This document shows, in pieces, positions 1 to 11,774 of a stretch of DNA of 64,000 bases (position 1 is its first letter; each line of letters begins with the position of its first letter). A program made the translations under genes and the position numbers. This stretch comes from Tomocerus qinae. Lineage: Eukaryota > Arthropoda > Collembola > Entomobryomorpha > Tomoceridae. The DNA lies in assembly GCA_020055645.1 (NCBI GenBank), contig CM034547.1, forward strand, positions 6,510,001 through 6,574,000, read 5' to 3'. The notes beneath the pieces were generated by a model. It was not told the DNA's origin. It saw only the letters and a list, made by a program, of their open reading frames with translations, and did no database searches.

Positions 1-655
1 ATAAGATGATATTGGTAAAGTATTACATATAATTATTAGTTTTGAGGGCTTGGACCTGATCTTAGTGCTTAATTCTAGGTTATCTTAGGTCTGGTCTCCT
101 TCCACTTCGTGCTGCATCTCTGCCTCTTATTTCATTTATGACCATCTCAATGAATAAACATAAACACTAAAGATTTTCTGCACACGTTTGATGAAAATGC
201 AAACTTTTCTCCCAATTCTCCAAACTGTCATGCAAACTGCAATGTAATAAAATTGTTCTACCTGTTACTATACAGAGTTGGACTTAGAAGTACCTTTTCG
301 CAAACACATATGATAACTGTTTTGATAGTAATGTTAACCTTTGGCATATGAAATGTAAATGGGCTGGCGCCACAAACTAGGTACCTGATGCGACTACTTG
401 GCTATAATATTATACACTACACACGTTATGGCAATATCTTGAATGTACAAAACTTAGATTGATCCCAGGTTAAATCCTCAAGACAATTATCACAGTTTAA
501 GGTACTCTACACATCTTTAGCTAACTTGCCAATCAAATCAAAGTCAGATTCATTTTAATTGATTGCAAGTATTGTGCTCTGACTAGTGTACCAGGAACAC
601 ACGAAACGAAGCACGTCAATCAGAAAATGAATGAATCATGAAACATTCGTAGGTT
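1..655. other. intergenic, upstream of SP1
   Basis: AT-rich sequence without a convincing coding exon, RNA gene or repeat. It lies just upstream of the SP1 core promoter and may hold its distal control region, but nothing specific can be named. Confidence 0.5.
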
Positions 656-704
656 ATTTAAGCTCGGACAAGATTTTAAACTGGGATCATTAGTTAGTCG
701 TTCT
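656..704 (+). promoter_or_regulatory. SP1 core promoter (TATA-like box plus initiator)
   Basis: A TATTTAAGC box starts near 656, and TCATTAGTTAGTCGTT lies about 30 bases downstream (687-702). The same pairing, TTATTTAAGC then ATTAGTTAGT, occurs at the same spacing upstream of SP2, which supports function. The SP1 start codon is about 65 bases further on. The transcription start is inferred from spacing only. Confidence 0.55.
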
Positions 705-765
705 CATCCCTTCCTAATATATTCCCTTTCAAAGTCAGAAGATTTTTCTATACCATTTCATCATT

Positions 766-2959
766 ATGAAGAGGCTAAAACAGTTTTGTTTATTTTTCAT
801 ACTTTGCCTACAACTCTGCTCCGCATCGCCCCGTAAATCAAGTGTTAGTCTTTTATCATTGTAACTTATCCTTAAATCTAAATTAGTCCAGTGAATTTAT
901 ATACACTTTGTGAATTAACTAGGTCTATCAGCGTAGCGAAGAAATCGAAACAACTGCAGCTTCTTTTCAGATTGTCAATGATGGTGAAGAAATTCAAGGG
1001 GACGAAGCGACAACTGTAACTGCTGCCAGAAAAGATGAGCGAGACGGAGGAGGTAAATTCACTAATAATTTTCCTCGATATTCTTGTAATCAGTTTCCAA
1101 AATTGGGCGGGCTATCAAAATTCAAAATTAAAGCTCAAGTTATTGGATTTAGATATAACGGCAGCTGCAGCAGATGACAACTTATTAGTATTAGAATCTG
1201 TTGATGTGAATCTTGTGAGTAAAGATGAATCTGTGGATACCACGACTCTTGCAAGCAACATTTCAGCTTCTTCAGATTTGGTGTTTCTCCTAGAACCGGA
1301 AATTGGGGCCGAAGAATACAATTTGAAATATGGGATTGTCCGGGAAGAGAAAGAGTCTCCACTATTTGATTTGTCTCAATATGAAGGATTGACTGTTAAA
1401 ACTCCAAATAGCTCAGATAGTCTCGGTGGATATTACGCCGGAAGAGTCAACAGCTGTCGTAAGAACAATATTATAATAGCCTAAATGAATATTTTCCCAA
1501 AAGTCAACCTTGTCTTTCCTTGTATTAGAATGTGGACGACCAGGAAAACGAATTGTCGGCGGAGAACCAGCTTTTATTGAAGAATATCCATGGACTGTGG
1601 TCTTGTATAGACGCAGATTCTTTTGGGGAGGCTTACAACAGGTATGTTTATTTCTTTATTGTGTTCTTGTTTTATTTCTTCGAACGTAATGCTAAATGAC
1701 CCATTTTTTAACAGTACTGCGGGGGAACACTTATAAACGACAGGTTTTTGTTTTATTTTCTAAACAACAAAATTTTATCTAATAACAAACATTATTTCTA
1801 AATGTTCATTCTTATTGAAATGTTTGTGTATTTTCCCAGATTCATTATGACAGCAAGTCACTGCGTTGATGGGTGAGAGACAATATACTTTCATATAAAC
1901 TTCTGTTGAAAATTTATAACTCTAATTCAAATTTTTGGGCCATTCAGAATGTTACCTTCTGGAATTGAAGTGGGAGTTCATGATGAGACATTGGGTGTTA
2001 ACGATGAACTGGAAAGTCCTACTCAAATGATTAAAGTTGAGAGAATTATTATGCATCCAGAGTACAACCGACGGTAATTTTCATTTTTAAGACTTTTCCC
2101 ATTGAAAATCTATTGAACAATTGGCTAAGACTAATATTTATCATGCAGAACAATAGACAATGATATTGCCTTGTTGAAATTGGAGGAACCCGTGACAATT
2201 GGTGAAGCTACAGTACCCGCATGTCTTCCTGCAGGAAATGATTTTCAATTTGAAGGGCAAAATGCAACTGCGGCTGGTTGGGGTGCCACAAGTTCAGGAG
2301 GAAGTACTTCAAATAGACTCATGAAAGTAAATGTTCCCGTTATAACGAATGATGAATGCAATGAAACAAGGTACAAAGGGAAAATCACTCCCAATATGTT
2401 ATGTGCAGGCGATGTAAAAGAAGGGATGAAGGACTCTTGTCAGGTAAATAATTGGAAACCATAAATAAAATCATGAAATAAATCACGAAGTTATTCAGTC
2501 TCTTGATCACGTTTATAATTAATTTTGCAGGGAGATTCTGGGGGTAAACAGACATTTATTTTGACTATCATATTTTTAATCGTTATCATTCAAAACAAAA
2601 AAATGTAATTTTCACATTATGAATTTAGGTCCGCTTATTATCGAAAACGGAGGACGTAGAACACTCGTTGGAGTCGTTTCATGGGGATATGGCTGTGCAG
2701 AGCCAAACAGTAATTACCTCACTCAATCATATGTTATTTTTTCAAAAATACTTACGTACATATAATAATTCGTATTTTTTGATATTTTAGGTCCGGGGGT
2801 ATAAAAAACTGTTTTATTTTGTTTCTTTAATTAACATAATCAATGAAATTAATCAAATTCTAACATTTAACTATCGTTAAATAGGTGTACACCAGAGTGG
2901 GCAGATATCCTCAATGGATATTGGAAAACACAGTAGGAGCAGAATGGTGCAGTGGATAA
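766..2959 (+). CDS. SP1: secreted trypsin-like serine protease zymogen, 12 exons
   Basis: A trypsin-fold endopeptidase made as a secreted zymogen. My exons are 766-832, 960-1052, 1153-1458, 1529-1641, 1715-1743, 1840-1872, 1948-2073, 2149-2443, 2531-2543, 2629-2709, 2791-2798 and 2885-2959, closing in frame at 412 aa. Residues 1-20 are a signal peptide. An acidic Ser/Thr-rich propeptide follows, ending in NSC, then QCG and a tryptic activation site GKR|IVGG (cut after Arg163). The triad is His210 (TASHC), Asp261 (NDIALLK) and Ser357 (GDSGG). Asp in KDSCQ, six residues before the Ser, predicts trypsin specificity. Ser357 sits on a 13-nt exon and Ser-Pro-Gly is completed by an 8-nt exon. The start of exon 2 is the weakest junction: the phase fits, but other acceptors exist nearby. 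AATAAA lies at 2974-2979. There is no CLIP domain, since the propeptide has no other cysteines. SP2 next door is its closest relative here. Confidence 0.88.
2531..2543 (+). other. 13-nt microexon carrying the catalytic Ser of SP1
   Basis: GGAGATTCTGGGG is flanked by AG on the left and GTAAAC on the right. It joins KDSCQ upstream to GPLII downstream and preserves phase 0 to 1. It encodes exactly the GDSG(G) active-site loop. SP2 and SP3 have equivalent 13-nt exons at 6540-6552 and 11085-11097. Confidence 0.85.
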
Positions 2960-2979
2960 ACCTAAATCTCCCAAATAAA

Positions 2980-4660
2980 ACCAATTGCTAATTTATTATG
3001 TCTTGTTCAATTTGACAATGATTGAACGTATAATATTTATTTAAAATTTTGCACCATGCTTTGTGATAGAAATATTGTATAATGACTACACTAATGTAAT
3101 ACTTTCTTGCGCTCTCTTCTGTCTCTCGTTTATTACGTCCAAATATCAAATTTAAGTCTATACCTAAATAAACAAAAATAAATAAATAAATAATTACAAA
3201 AAATAAATAAGTAAAACAATCATTACATCATACATGCATCAATGTAATTTAAAGAGTATAAGTATTATTTTTAATGTAAATATATTGGTTTCAATCCTAA
3301 TTGGTAGTTTTTGAAAAGAATGAAAAGTGGGTCATATCCTCTAAAAATATCGTAAATACATGAGCAGTAAATCTGGAATGGAAATCTGTGTCATTTGGGT
3401 GGAGAGAACATGTGACTAATGCATGTAGATTTCTAACAATAAACTAGTTGTTGAAGTCGTGTGTGCAGTGCAGATCGGGAATAAATCAGTTTCTTGTGGT
3501 ACTTAATAAAGAACATTGACTCGGCTTTTGACACGAATCTACGTTCTACGTATACATTAATTAATTTAATAGTTTTATGCTAATTCTGATTTCACTAGAC
3601 TGTAGACCAGGTACATAAATCTGTGGAGGATTGATAAAAGATTTCTTGTAGGGTAACTCGAACTGCTTAGCATTAGACGAAGTAAGTGGTTGGATTATTG
3701 TGGTAAGTTTAGTGTGGATGCACGCAAAATGGAAAAGTAGAAGTAGACTAAGGCAATGCATATTTAATCATATCGCATAAACAATGCGAATTTGAGTCTT
3801 GGCATGTCACAGACAGGTTTTCTTAGGTTCTTGGAAGGAAAGGAGCCAAGTTGAACTTGTCAACAGAACAGACTCTCCTCTTGTCACTATGTCACTGTAT
3901 AGTTAGTTAGAGTAATGCATAATTGAATTCTAGGGCAGATCAACACTTTGTTATTGAGAGTAGTATCTCCAATATATTGTTGACGAAGATCGTGGCCTGA
4001 CCTTGGCATTGCACTTGAGACTGGGACAAGGCAACTTTTCTTGATTTGATTTTCATTTGGAAGAAAACAAGACAGACGAGAAGATTGTGATGGTGTAGCA
4101 TTTCACGTTCATTTTGGAAATTATGGGAAAGAAAGAGTATGACTGTCAGTCAGAAAAGTTATTGTTCGCAAATTTATCTGTCGAAGCTCAAATGAATATG
4201 CAAATATAATTCCTCAACTTGAACTTTAACTGTCTATCTAATTTACAACCTCAACTTTTAACTTTTGCTGTGTACTATAAGTATCGTTGTTATATTATTA
4301 TATATATAGTTGTAACCGATAACGCCAACGGATGGAAATTCATATTCTACCTGACCTACCTGACTGAATGCAAGATAGAAATTGCACGGCGCTGTGCTCA
4401 AGAAGTTTGATATGGATGTACAGGAAGATTGTGTAGCACAAATTAATACATGCAAAATATGCAGGCAATAAGTCAATTGTAATGATCATGTACTTTGATA
4501 TTGTCTGTAGGTATAATATTGGTTTCCTTTCGACTGTACTAAAAGAGAGATCTTCCTGTACATGTCTAGCAGGTAAAGTACCTTTCAGATTTATTAAACT
4601 CACGTTTCCTTTCGCCTTGCAACGCACTCAGATGTTCATGGATGAAAATCATCAAGAGAA
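2980..4660. other. intergenic SP1-SP2
   Basis: No gene seen. The small open frames have no splice context or recognisable motif. The one structure noted is a 14-bp perfect inverted repeat: ATGTACAGGAAGAT at 4416-4429 and its reverse complement at 4550-4563. A short TAAATAAATA simple run lies near 3165-3210. Confidence 0.5.
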
Positions 4661-4671
4661 AACCAAACCAA

Positions 4672-4716
4672 AGTTATTTAAGCTTCAACGAAAACTTTGA
4701 GCATTATTAGTTAGTG
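4672..4716 (+). promoter_or_regulatory. SP2 core promoter
   Basis: TTATTTAAGC near 4674 is followed about 30 bases later by ATTATTAGTTAGTGAACC. This closely matches the SP1 promoter in motif and spacing, and the start codon follows about 100 bases downstream. Confidence 0.55.
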
Positions 4717-4807
4717 AACCGAGATTGAAAGTGCCACGGCTCACTAACAAATCAAATTATCTTGCATACTCAATTAAGTTTTCGTGACATCAGATTTATC
4801 ACGAAAC

Positions 4808-7030
4808 ATGAAATCTATCCAGTGGGTTGCTGTATTTATTACGCTTCTTGCTCACGGAAAGTCCTCTCCAGTTTCTCAGGTACAAAACAACCCTGCTGAT
4901 TGTACTTTTTGAATCCTAAAATCCTAATTAAAATTCCTTCTTTTCTGTAAAAGGACCAAGTTGGGACAACTGTAGATGGAAATCCTGGACTAACAACAAT
5001 CTCCGATGGAATTACGTCGGGTAAGATTCAATCTCTGAATTCTTAGCTAGGTTTTATATGGTTTCCAATTCACTTTTTATGCAGACGATGTTGTAACGAC
5101 AGACACTCCGAAAATATCAAGGGATGACATTCCTCCACCTTATGCAGATGCCTCGTCAATTAATTTTCAATATCCCATAGAACCGGAAGTGAGTGCTCGT
5201 GAAGAAGAAGATAATATTGAACGCATTCCAGAACCTGATGATGGCATTTACCATGATATGTCTTTATTGAAATCTAATGATTCTGAATATTATGCTGGCA
5301 GAGCCCCTTGCCGTAAGAGATATTTAAACATTTCTCTCAATTCCTCCAAACATTCTTTAAAATAAATATAAATGAATTCTTTAGAATGTGGGCGACCGGG
5401 AGAAAGAAGCATGCCTTTAAGAATTGTTAACGGGACTGTTGTGCCAATTAACGATTTACCTTGGACAGTGGCTTTAGTCAGGAAAAGAATCTTTGGTCAA
5501 CCAAAGGGTGGTAAGACTGATACACAAAATCCAATTTAAAAAATCTAACAATTTATTGTACTTATAATTAACTATCCTGAATGTATTTGTTTATTTTAGC
5601 ATATTGCGGAGGTACTTTGATAAACAACAGGTAAAAATTTAATTAATTATTAAAACTATATAATTATTGTATTTCCTAATTGTTCATTATTGAAATGTTG
5701 GTGTATTTCCGCAGATTCATTGTGACAGCCAGTCATTGCGTAGATGGGTAAGAAACCTTTACATTAGAAATTGTATAAATTGAAAGAATCTTTTTAGTCG
5801 TTATCATTTTTTGATCTTTTCCCTGTGAAATGCAGTTTTGCCGCTGATCGAATTGAAGTGCGGATACACGAAGAAGATTTTTCTCAGGATAGTGAAACAG
5901 AAGGTGGAACTCAGAGAGTGAATGTCGATAGAATAATAATGCATCCTTTGTACAATCGTCGGACAATTGATAATGATATTGCTCTTTTGAGACTGGCCGA
6001 GCCTGTTATTCTTGATAATGTTGTTGTACCGGCTTGCTTGCCAGCTAATAATGACTACACTTTTGAAGGAATCGAAGGAACTGTCGCCGGTAAATCAAAA
6101 GCATTCATACAAACTATACTTATCTTTGCATCTGTAATAATGCCAACCATAAACAAAGATTATAGACATGTATACATAGCCATAGCTAACCTTTGTATTT
6201 CTATGAAGATAATTTGTAGCAATTTCACCAATTCCTACAAAAGTACCAAAAGAGATAACACAACAAAAATCTAATTTTTTCGTAGGATGGGGAGCAACGG
6301 CAGAAGGAGCTAGTGTTTCTCAGGTTCTTCAAAAAGTCGATGTCCCTATAATCTCGAATCTCGAGTGCAATACCAAAACTAAGTACGCTGGAAAAATTAC
6401 TGACAACATGTTGTGTGCTGGAGATGTTGAAAATGGAGGAAAAGATTCTTGCCAAGTAAACCTGCTAAAATTTTTGCAATGATTTTCTACCTGTTAATTG
6501 TTTAAAGATAGAAAATAATGGTTTTGTTTTTATTTGCAGGGCGACTCCGGCGGTATGCATAAATTTTTTCAAGTTAATTCTATTGTATGTAAAAAATCTT
6601 ACGAAATCCCTTTTTCTTAGGTCCTTTGATAATTGAAAATGGCGGCAGACGAACTCTTGTTGGAGTAGTTTCTTGGGGTTATGGTTGTGCTAGGTGAGGC
6701 AATTTAACTTGTAATGTAAATATTGTTAGAGGGTGGGATAATAAATTAATGATACTTGCTAAAACGTAAAGCAAAGAGACGCTTAATACTGATAGGATTA
6801 AACTAAGCACATTATCTGAATCTAAATGATCTTTTTTGTTTAATTTAGACCTCAGTCGCCCGGAGTTTACACGTAAGAGATCCAACTGAATAATTTTGCA
6901 TAAAAACAATTTGCAACATTTAGTTGCGTGTGGAGACTCTAAATGTATTTTTGTGAATTACAGCCGTGTGGGACGTTATTCCGACTGGATTGTTAAAAAT
7001 ACCGGAGGAGCGGATTGGTGCAGCATTTGA
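4808..7030 (+). CDS. SP2: secreted trypsin-like serine protease zymogen, 12 exons
   Basis: A secreted trypsin-fold zymogen of 385 aa. Exons are 4808-4879, 4954-5020, 5085-5312, 5385-5510, 5600-5630, 5715-5747, 5836-6089, 6286-6455, 6540-6552, 6621-6693, 6849-6872 and 6964-7030, and every phase closes. A signal peptide (about residues 1-21) precedes an acidic propeptide rich in Asp, Glu, Pro and Thr that ends APC, then QCG. Activation is after Arg135 (LR|IVNG). The triad is His182 (TASHC), Asp233 (NDIALLR) and Ser330, the last on a 13-nt exon. KDSCQ gives the trypsin-type S1 Asp. It lacks the SP1 intron before the catalytic Asp and has instead one after TVAG, so introns were gained or lost since duplication. 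AATAAA lies at 7161-7166. Function in a cascade or in digestion cannot be told apart from sequence. Confidence 0.92.
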
Positions 7031-7166
7031 TACTTCGTTTTAATTGTTTTATTTATTTAATTTATTCATTATGCAACTGAGTTGCCTTGTTATGCGGTTA
7101 TTTTCTTGTTTTGAATTGCTATTTAACTCTTTTACTGTACTATGATCACTGTTATTAATTAATAAA

Positions 7167-9075
7167 GTTTATTTTGCATGGATAACAGAATTCTAAGTAG
7201 CTGGTTACATTTATTCGAGGTGTGTAGTTCGGAAACATCAGCGTTCTATATATTAGTCGAAACTCTAGACAGATAACAAAGGGTGATGGGAAATGCATCT
7301 TTTTAAGTACCTGTTTAACCTCAGCAGTCTGAATATAAAAATGTTCTGTTGAAATGCCACCTTGCATGCAATATTAAATTATCTAGAAACTGAGGTACTT
7401 TGAAAAGTATCTTTTTCATTAAAATGCAATTTGCAAATGCAAAGTGCAATCCAGCTGTCAATTCTAACAGCAGTTCCCTGGTGTGCTCAGAATCTGAGAA
7501 TCCTGATTTCAATAGAATTAAACTGACCTGGCCTGATCTTTTTTGTTTACTTAGCCCCCAGCCTGGTTTAGTCAGGTTTGATGGGCTACCATCTTGTCGC
7601 CATTAAATAACAACAGATTAATATCCTCCGAGTATAGCAGTAGCGAATCTTCGTACCTTTATAAAGATGTATTTAATGTGTGAATTCATTGGAATTCCGA
7701 CGCTTGGCTACGGAAAAAATTCCATCTGTAAATCTGCATTAAAAACAACGTAGTAAGTGTCAAAGGGAACAAGACCCCTCGTAGCTGTCCTGCCATTGTA
7801 ATGCAATCAAGATAATATTACCGATCGAGTCATGCAATATATCGAAGCAAGTCAAGACAGCGTAAGTCTGAATCAAATCAGCATCGAAAAAACGAGGAAA
7901 AATAATCCATACAAATGAATTACACTGATGAGATTGTTTTTATTTAATCTCGGAGGTCTTCCCATCTTTCTTTCCAATCATATATCTGTAGTCGTATAAA
8001 TGATAAATGTGAAATGTAGATAGTTACTTAGAATAGTGAATAACTACAGGTTTAAAAATTTTCTTGGCGGATTACTCTAAATAAATGAGATTTTGATAAA
8101 AAAGAGGTATTTTTCCAGGGAAATCGTCTAATCAACGTCCGTAAACGAACCGTTCAAAAAAGACTGAGAATTTTATCTGGTTTTAATTGCACTTGAAGAG
8201 GATATTCGTAGAAGAGACTGTTATGTCTATGTAGAAATGCAATAAAGAGACAAGGTCAAGCCAAGCCCAAAGAAAACAAAGACATATCCAAAGCTAACCG
8301 AGTTGTGTTTTATTATAGCCAAATAAAAGGCAGTCAAAGTCAGCATGGCATAAGAATTGAAAACAACTTTGTTGTAGTTGAGATTGGATCTGATTTGCTT
8401 GACTTGGGTCATCGAATTATGCAAATAGTATTTGGCTGGCAGCATCGTCTCAATATTTATTTGCAAAAGAGTGCATTGAAAAAGTAAACACATTCCTGCA
8501 TGATGTCTCTGTCTCTTGAATATCTTTGTCTGCTACTGATTTGTATTCACACTACTATGATGTTTGTATTTAAAATTGATGAGCAGTGCCAATTGTAATT
8601 GCCTGGGCTGGTTTCCTTTGGTTGATGGCTTCATTCTTATTATGTAACCCATATGCGTCCAATCCCACTCAGAATAAAGTCAATTGAACTCGGAGACCAA
8701 TCCTGTGTCATTGAGTAAGAAGGAAGCATTTTGTAAAAGGGGTGAATGTGCATGTAAACATTTTAATGTCGAAGATAATGGATGAACTGTAAAAATGCAT
8801 CTAATTCTAGCAATCAAATATTGTTAGCTAAATGTTGGAGATCTCTACGGATAAGATAACTGCAAACGAGGATGAGATTCATTAGCCATTCCTATAAAAA
8901 TTGCAAAGAGGAGAGTGAAATCCGCCACATGTAGTTACACAATATTATTACTACCTGCCCTGGCCTACCATAATCAAAAGACATGCCAGGCCAGCCGATT
9001 CAGAACATGCACAACCTAATGTAAGGTACACAGGCAGCAGAATAAAACTTGCATGCTTCAACACTCTCTTGTCCA
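7167..9075. other. intergenic SP2-SP3
   Basis: Nothing gene-like is supported. The overlapping short open frames near 8230-8490 read on both strands without motifs or splice signals and look like chance. Confidence 0.5.
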
Positions 9076-9080
9076 AAGAA

Positions 9081-9122
9081 TATAAAAGTCGAGATCATCA
9101 TCAAATACTATCTCAGTCGTTG
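9081..9122 (+). promoter_or_regulatory. SP3 core promoter (TATAAAAG plus TCAGTCGTT)
   Basis: A canonical TATAAAAG at 9081-9088 is followed by an arthropod-type initiator TCAGTCGTT starting at 9113, at the standard 30-odd base spacing. The AGTCGTT core recurs at SP1 and SP7. Confidence 0.65.
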
Positions 9123-9285
9123 GAAATTGTCATTTTTCAACTGGTCAGTCTCAATCTCAGTCAGCCACAACTATCCTTCAACAACCAAAATCCATAATTT
9201 ATTATCTATCCATGCAGTTAACTCCATAAATATTCCAACTCCTCGGTTTATTAAATCCATCTCTTCTAAGTCATATGCATTTAAA

Positions 9286-11574
9286 ATGCACGTTTTACAG
9301 TTTCTAAATATTTCACCCAAGCTTATTTTAGTTTTAGCGTGTGCATTTTCTCTTGTTTCCGGATCTCCTTTACAGGTACATTCAAATGTCATAATTAAAT
9401 ATTTAAAGGAAGAAACTTAAATAGCAATTTTTGTTCTTAGGAAGTGAAGAATGTAAATGAGAGTGCATCTATACGAACAACAAATAGTCCTCCAGTCGTA
9501 GTAGAACAAGCGACGGAAGTTGTCATTGCTGACGAAAGAGCAGACGATCTTACAACTAGAAGTCCTGGAGAAGAACGGTCGGGCTCAGAAGACGACCTGA
9601 CAACAAGCATCCCTACTTCTGAGGATCTTCCCGAAGTTGAATTACGAAGTGAAATTACAACTATTCTTCCTGGAGGAAGGGACAATGTCGATCCGACAGA
9701 CATTCCAGTTGTAACTGCTCGTAATGACGGTAAAAGTAAACAAATATTATTCCTTATTAATTATCTCTCCAAATTCTGCATGCAGGATTCCATGTTTTGT
9801 TATTCATGTAGAAGACGTCCAGTGGGTTGTTTCGGATTCTGCCACAGAGCCAGTTGCAAATAATGAAATCTCAGGTGACGATTCAATCGGAAAGATTCCT
9901 GGAGCAAGACGATTTAAACGTTCATTTGATGATGAAAACTGGACCTATCCAACAACTCCCCATCCAGATAATGACACCGAGACCTCAACCATTTTTCCAC
10001 AATTGACTGACTTTGAAATTCCTAGCGAGAGGATTTCTAACAAAATTCTTATTGGCCGTAAAGACTGCCGTGAGTAATGCAACTGAATAAACATTTTCTT
10101 GACGGTTTTTGATAACTATGACGGTATATATTTGTAATATAGAGTGTGGAACATTTAAGAGAAAGATTGTTGGTGGTAATGATACCAATATAAATGAATA
10201 TCCGGTACGTCCCACTTTTACATTATGGAATAAATAACTAAACGTTGTCTATCTCACTCGTTGTCACAATTATAGTAAATTATTTGGATATTTTACAGTG
10301 GACAGTTGCTCTAGTACGAAAGGGAAAAGACGACAGAGGCGCCTACTGTGGAGGAACTCTAATCAACGATAAATACATTGCAACAGGCAATTTTTAACAG
10401 TTGTTATTGTCAATCTTACATATTAATCGATGCGGAAGATAAATTTTAATAATTAATTTTGTGCCACAGCATCTCATTGTGTTGATGGAGCTGATGCATC
10501 CAGAATCGAAGTTTGGCTTAATCATCAATCTTTTCAAAATGCTGAATTAACTACAACGATTAAACGTGATGTAGAATCTATCATCATGCACCCGAATTAC
10601 GGTAGATATACTTGTTTTTGATCACGGAGTAGATATACTTTGATTGATAACACATGAAAAACTGGCATTTTTTCAACAGATTCTAAAACCATCGACAATG
10701 ATATTGCTCTTCTGCGTTTGAAAAATAATGTCACAATCGGAGACGAAGGCGAAAATGAATCTATTATTCCAGCGTGCATTCCAGTGGACAATTCCAATAC
10801 GTATGAAGATTATCAAGCCACAGTCTGCGGATGGGGGGCAACTAGTCAAGGGGGACCCGTGTCTACTGAATTGAAATGCGTCGAAGTTCCAGTGCTAAGC
10901 AATACAGACTGTAACTGGAGATCTCTCTATCTTGGAAAAATTACTGACAATATGCTTTGTGCAGGAGAACTCGCGTCGGGTGGCAAAGACTCTTGCCAAG
11001 TAAGTACTCCAAAATATAAACACTACTTTGAGATTTTTAAAATTTAGAAAATTGCAATTTAAACATTTTTTATTTAATTTACAGGGAGATTCGGGAGGTT
11101 TGTTCTAATTGTCCACTTGTAAATGAGCATTATCGTACTATACAATATTAATTCATATTTTTGTTATTTTTTACTTTTTTCGCAGGTCCATTAGTGATTC
11201 AAACAGAAACTCAAAAGACTTTGGTTGGAATAGTTTCATTTGGATATGGCTGTGCCAGACCTTTAGCTCCAGGAGGTTAGTGATTATAAATATTTAATAA
11301 TAACAAGCTTTTAATAATTTCTTTTATTTTCTTGCTGTTACTAAATTTTTTTAAAACTTTGTTATAGTGTACACGAGAGTTGGACGTAAGTGATCCCATT
11401 ACTTATTTTAATTAACTTTTATTAAGTATCATATGAGCAGATGGGTGAAATTGTATGCTATACAGTTACATATGAAGCATAAAATTAAGATATATAAATT
11501 ATTCTATAGGTTTCTCATCATGGATCTATCAAAACACTAAAGATGCAGAATATTGTGGATCCCCGCCCACTTAA
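9286..11574 (+). CDS. SP3: secreted trypsin-like serine protease with long propeptide, 11 exons
   Basis: A 474-aa secreted zymogen. Exons are 9286-9375, 9441-9729, 9812-10069, 10143-10204, 10299-10386, 10470-10601, 10680-10999, 11085-11097, 11186-11275, 11368-11385 and 11510-11574. A signal peptide precedes a propeptide of about 180 residues rich in Thr, Ser, Glu and Asp, including a basic ARRFKR stretch that could be a second processing site. It ends KDC, then QCG. Activation is after Lys220 (KRK|IVGG). The triad is His265 (ASHC), Asp314 (NDIALL) and Ser416, on a 13-nt exon. KDSCQ supports trypsin specificity. VSFGYGC replaces the usual VSWG, which would alter the wall of the S1 pocket. The exon ending at 10386 uses a GC donor. 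The SPGVYTRVG region is split by an 18-nt exon. AATAAA lies at 11769-11774. Confidence 0.9.
10387..10469 (+). other. GC-AG intron in SP3
   Basis: The exon ends ACAG and the intron starts GCAATT. The downstream acceptor CCACAG leads into ASHCVDG. A GT donor here would retain an in-frame stop, and homologues fix the protein across the junction (T-A-S-H-C), so the non-canonical GC donor is well supported. Confidence 0.75.
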
Positions 11575-11774
11575 TGACTTCTGTATGTATAAATCCGTCT
11601 TAAGGACAATTACTTCATACATCATTCAATTTGTTACTAGCTGATAAGATTGAATTTTCTACTCAAGATAAGCATTTATTCGGCCTCGGCCTGTGTAGTT
11701 ATTTATTTATTTATTAAATACACCTGCCCTATATCTATTTGTTAAATATGTAAATTTCTTGCGACGATAATAAA

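Noticed and set aside
1035-1152. Start of the SP1 propeptide frame at 1035 as a separate small gene
   Set aside because: The part before 1153 reads through an intron with donor at 1053. The family propeptide and phase place the real exon at 1153-1458.
8227-8493. Overlapping open frames on both strands between SP2 and SP3
   Set aside because: No homology signal or regulatory context. Typical chance frames in AT-rich DNA.
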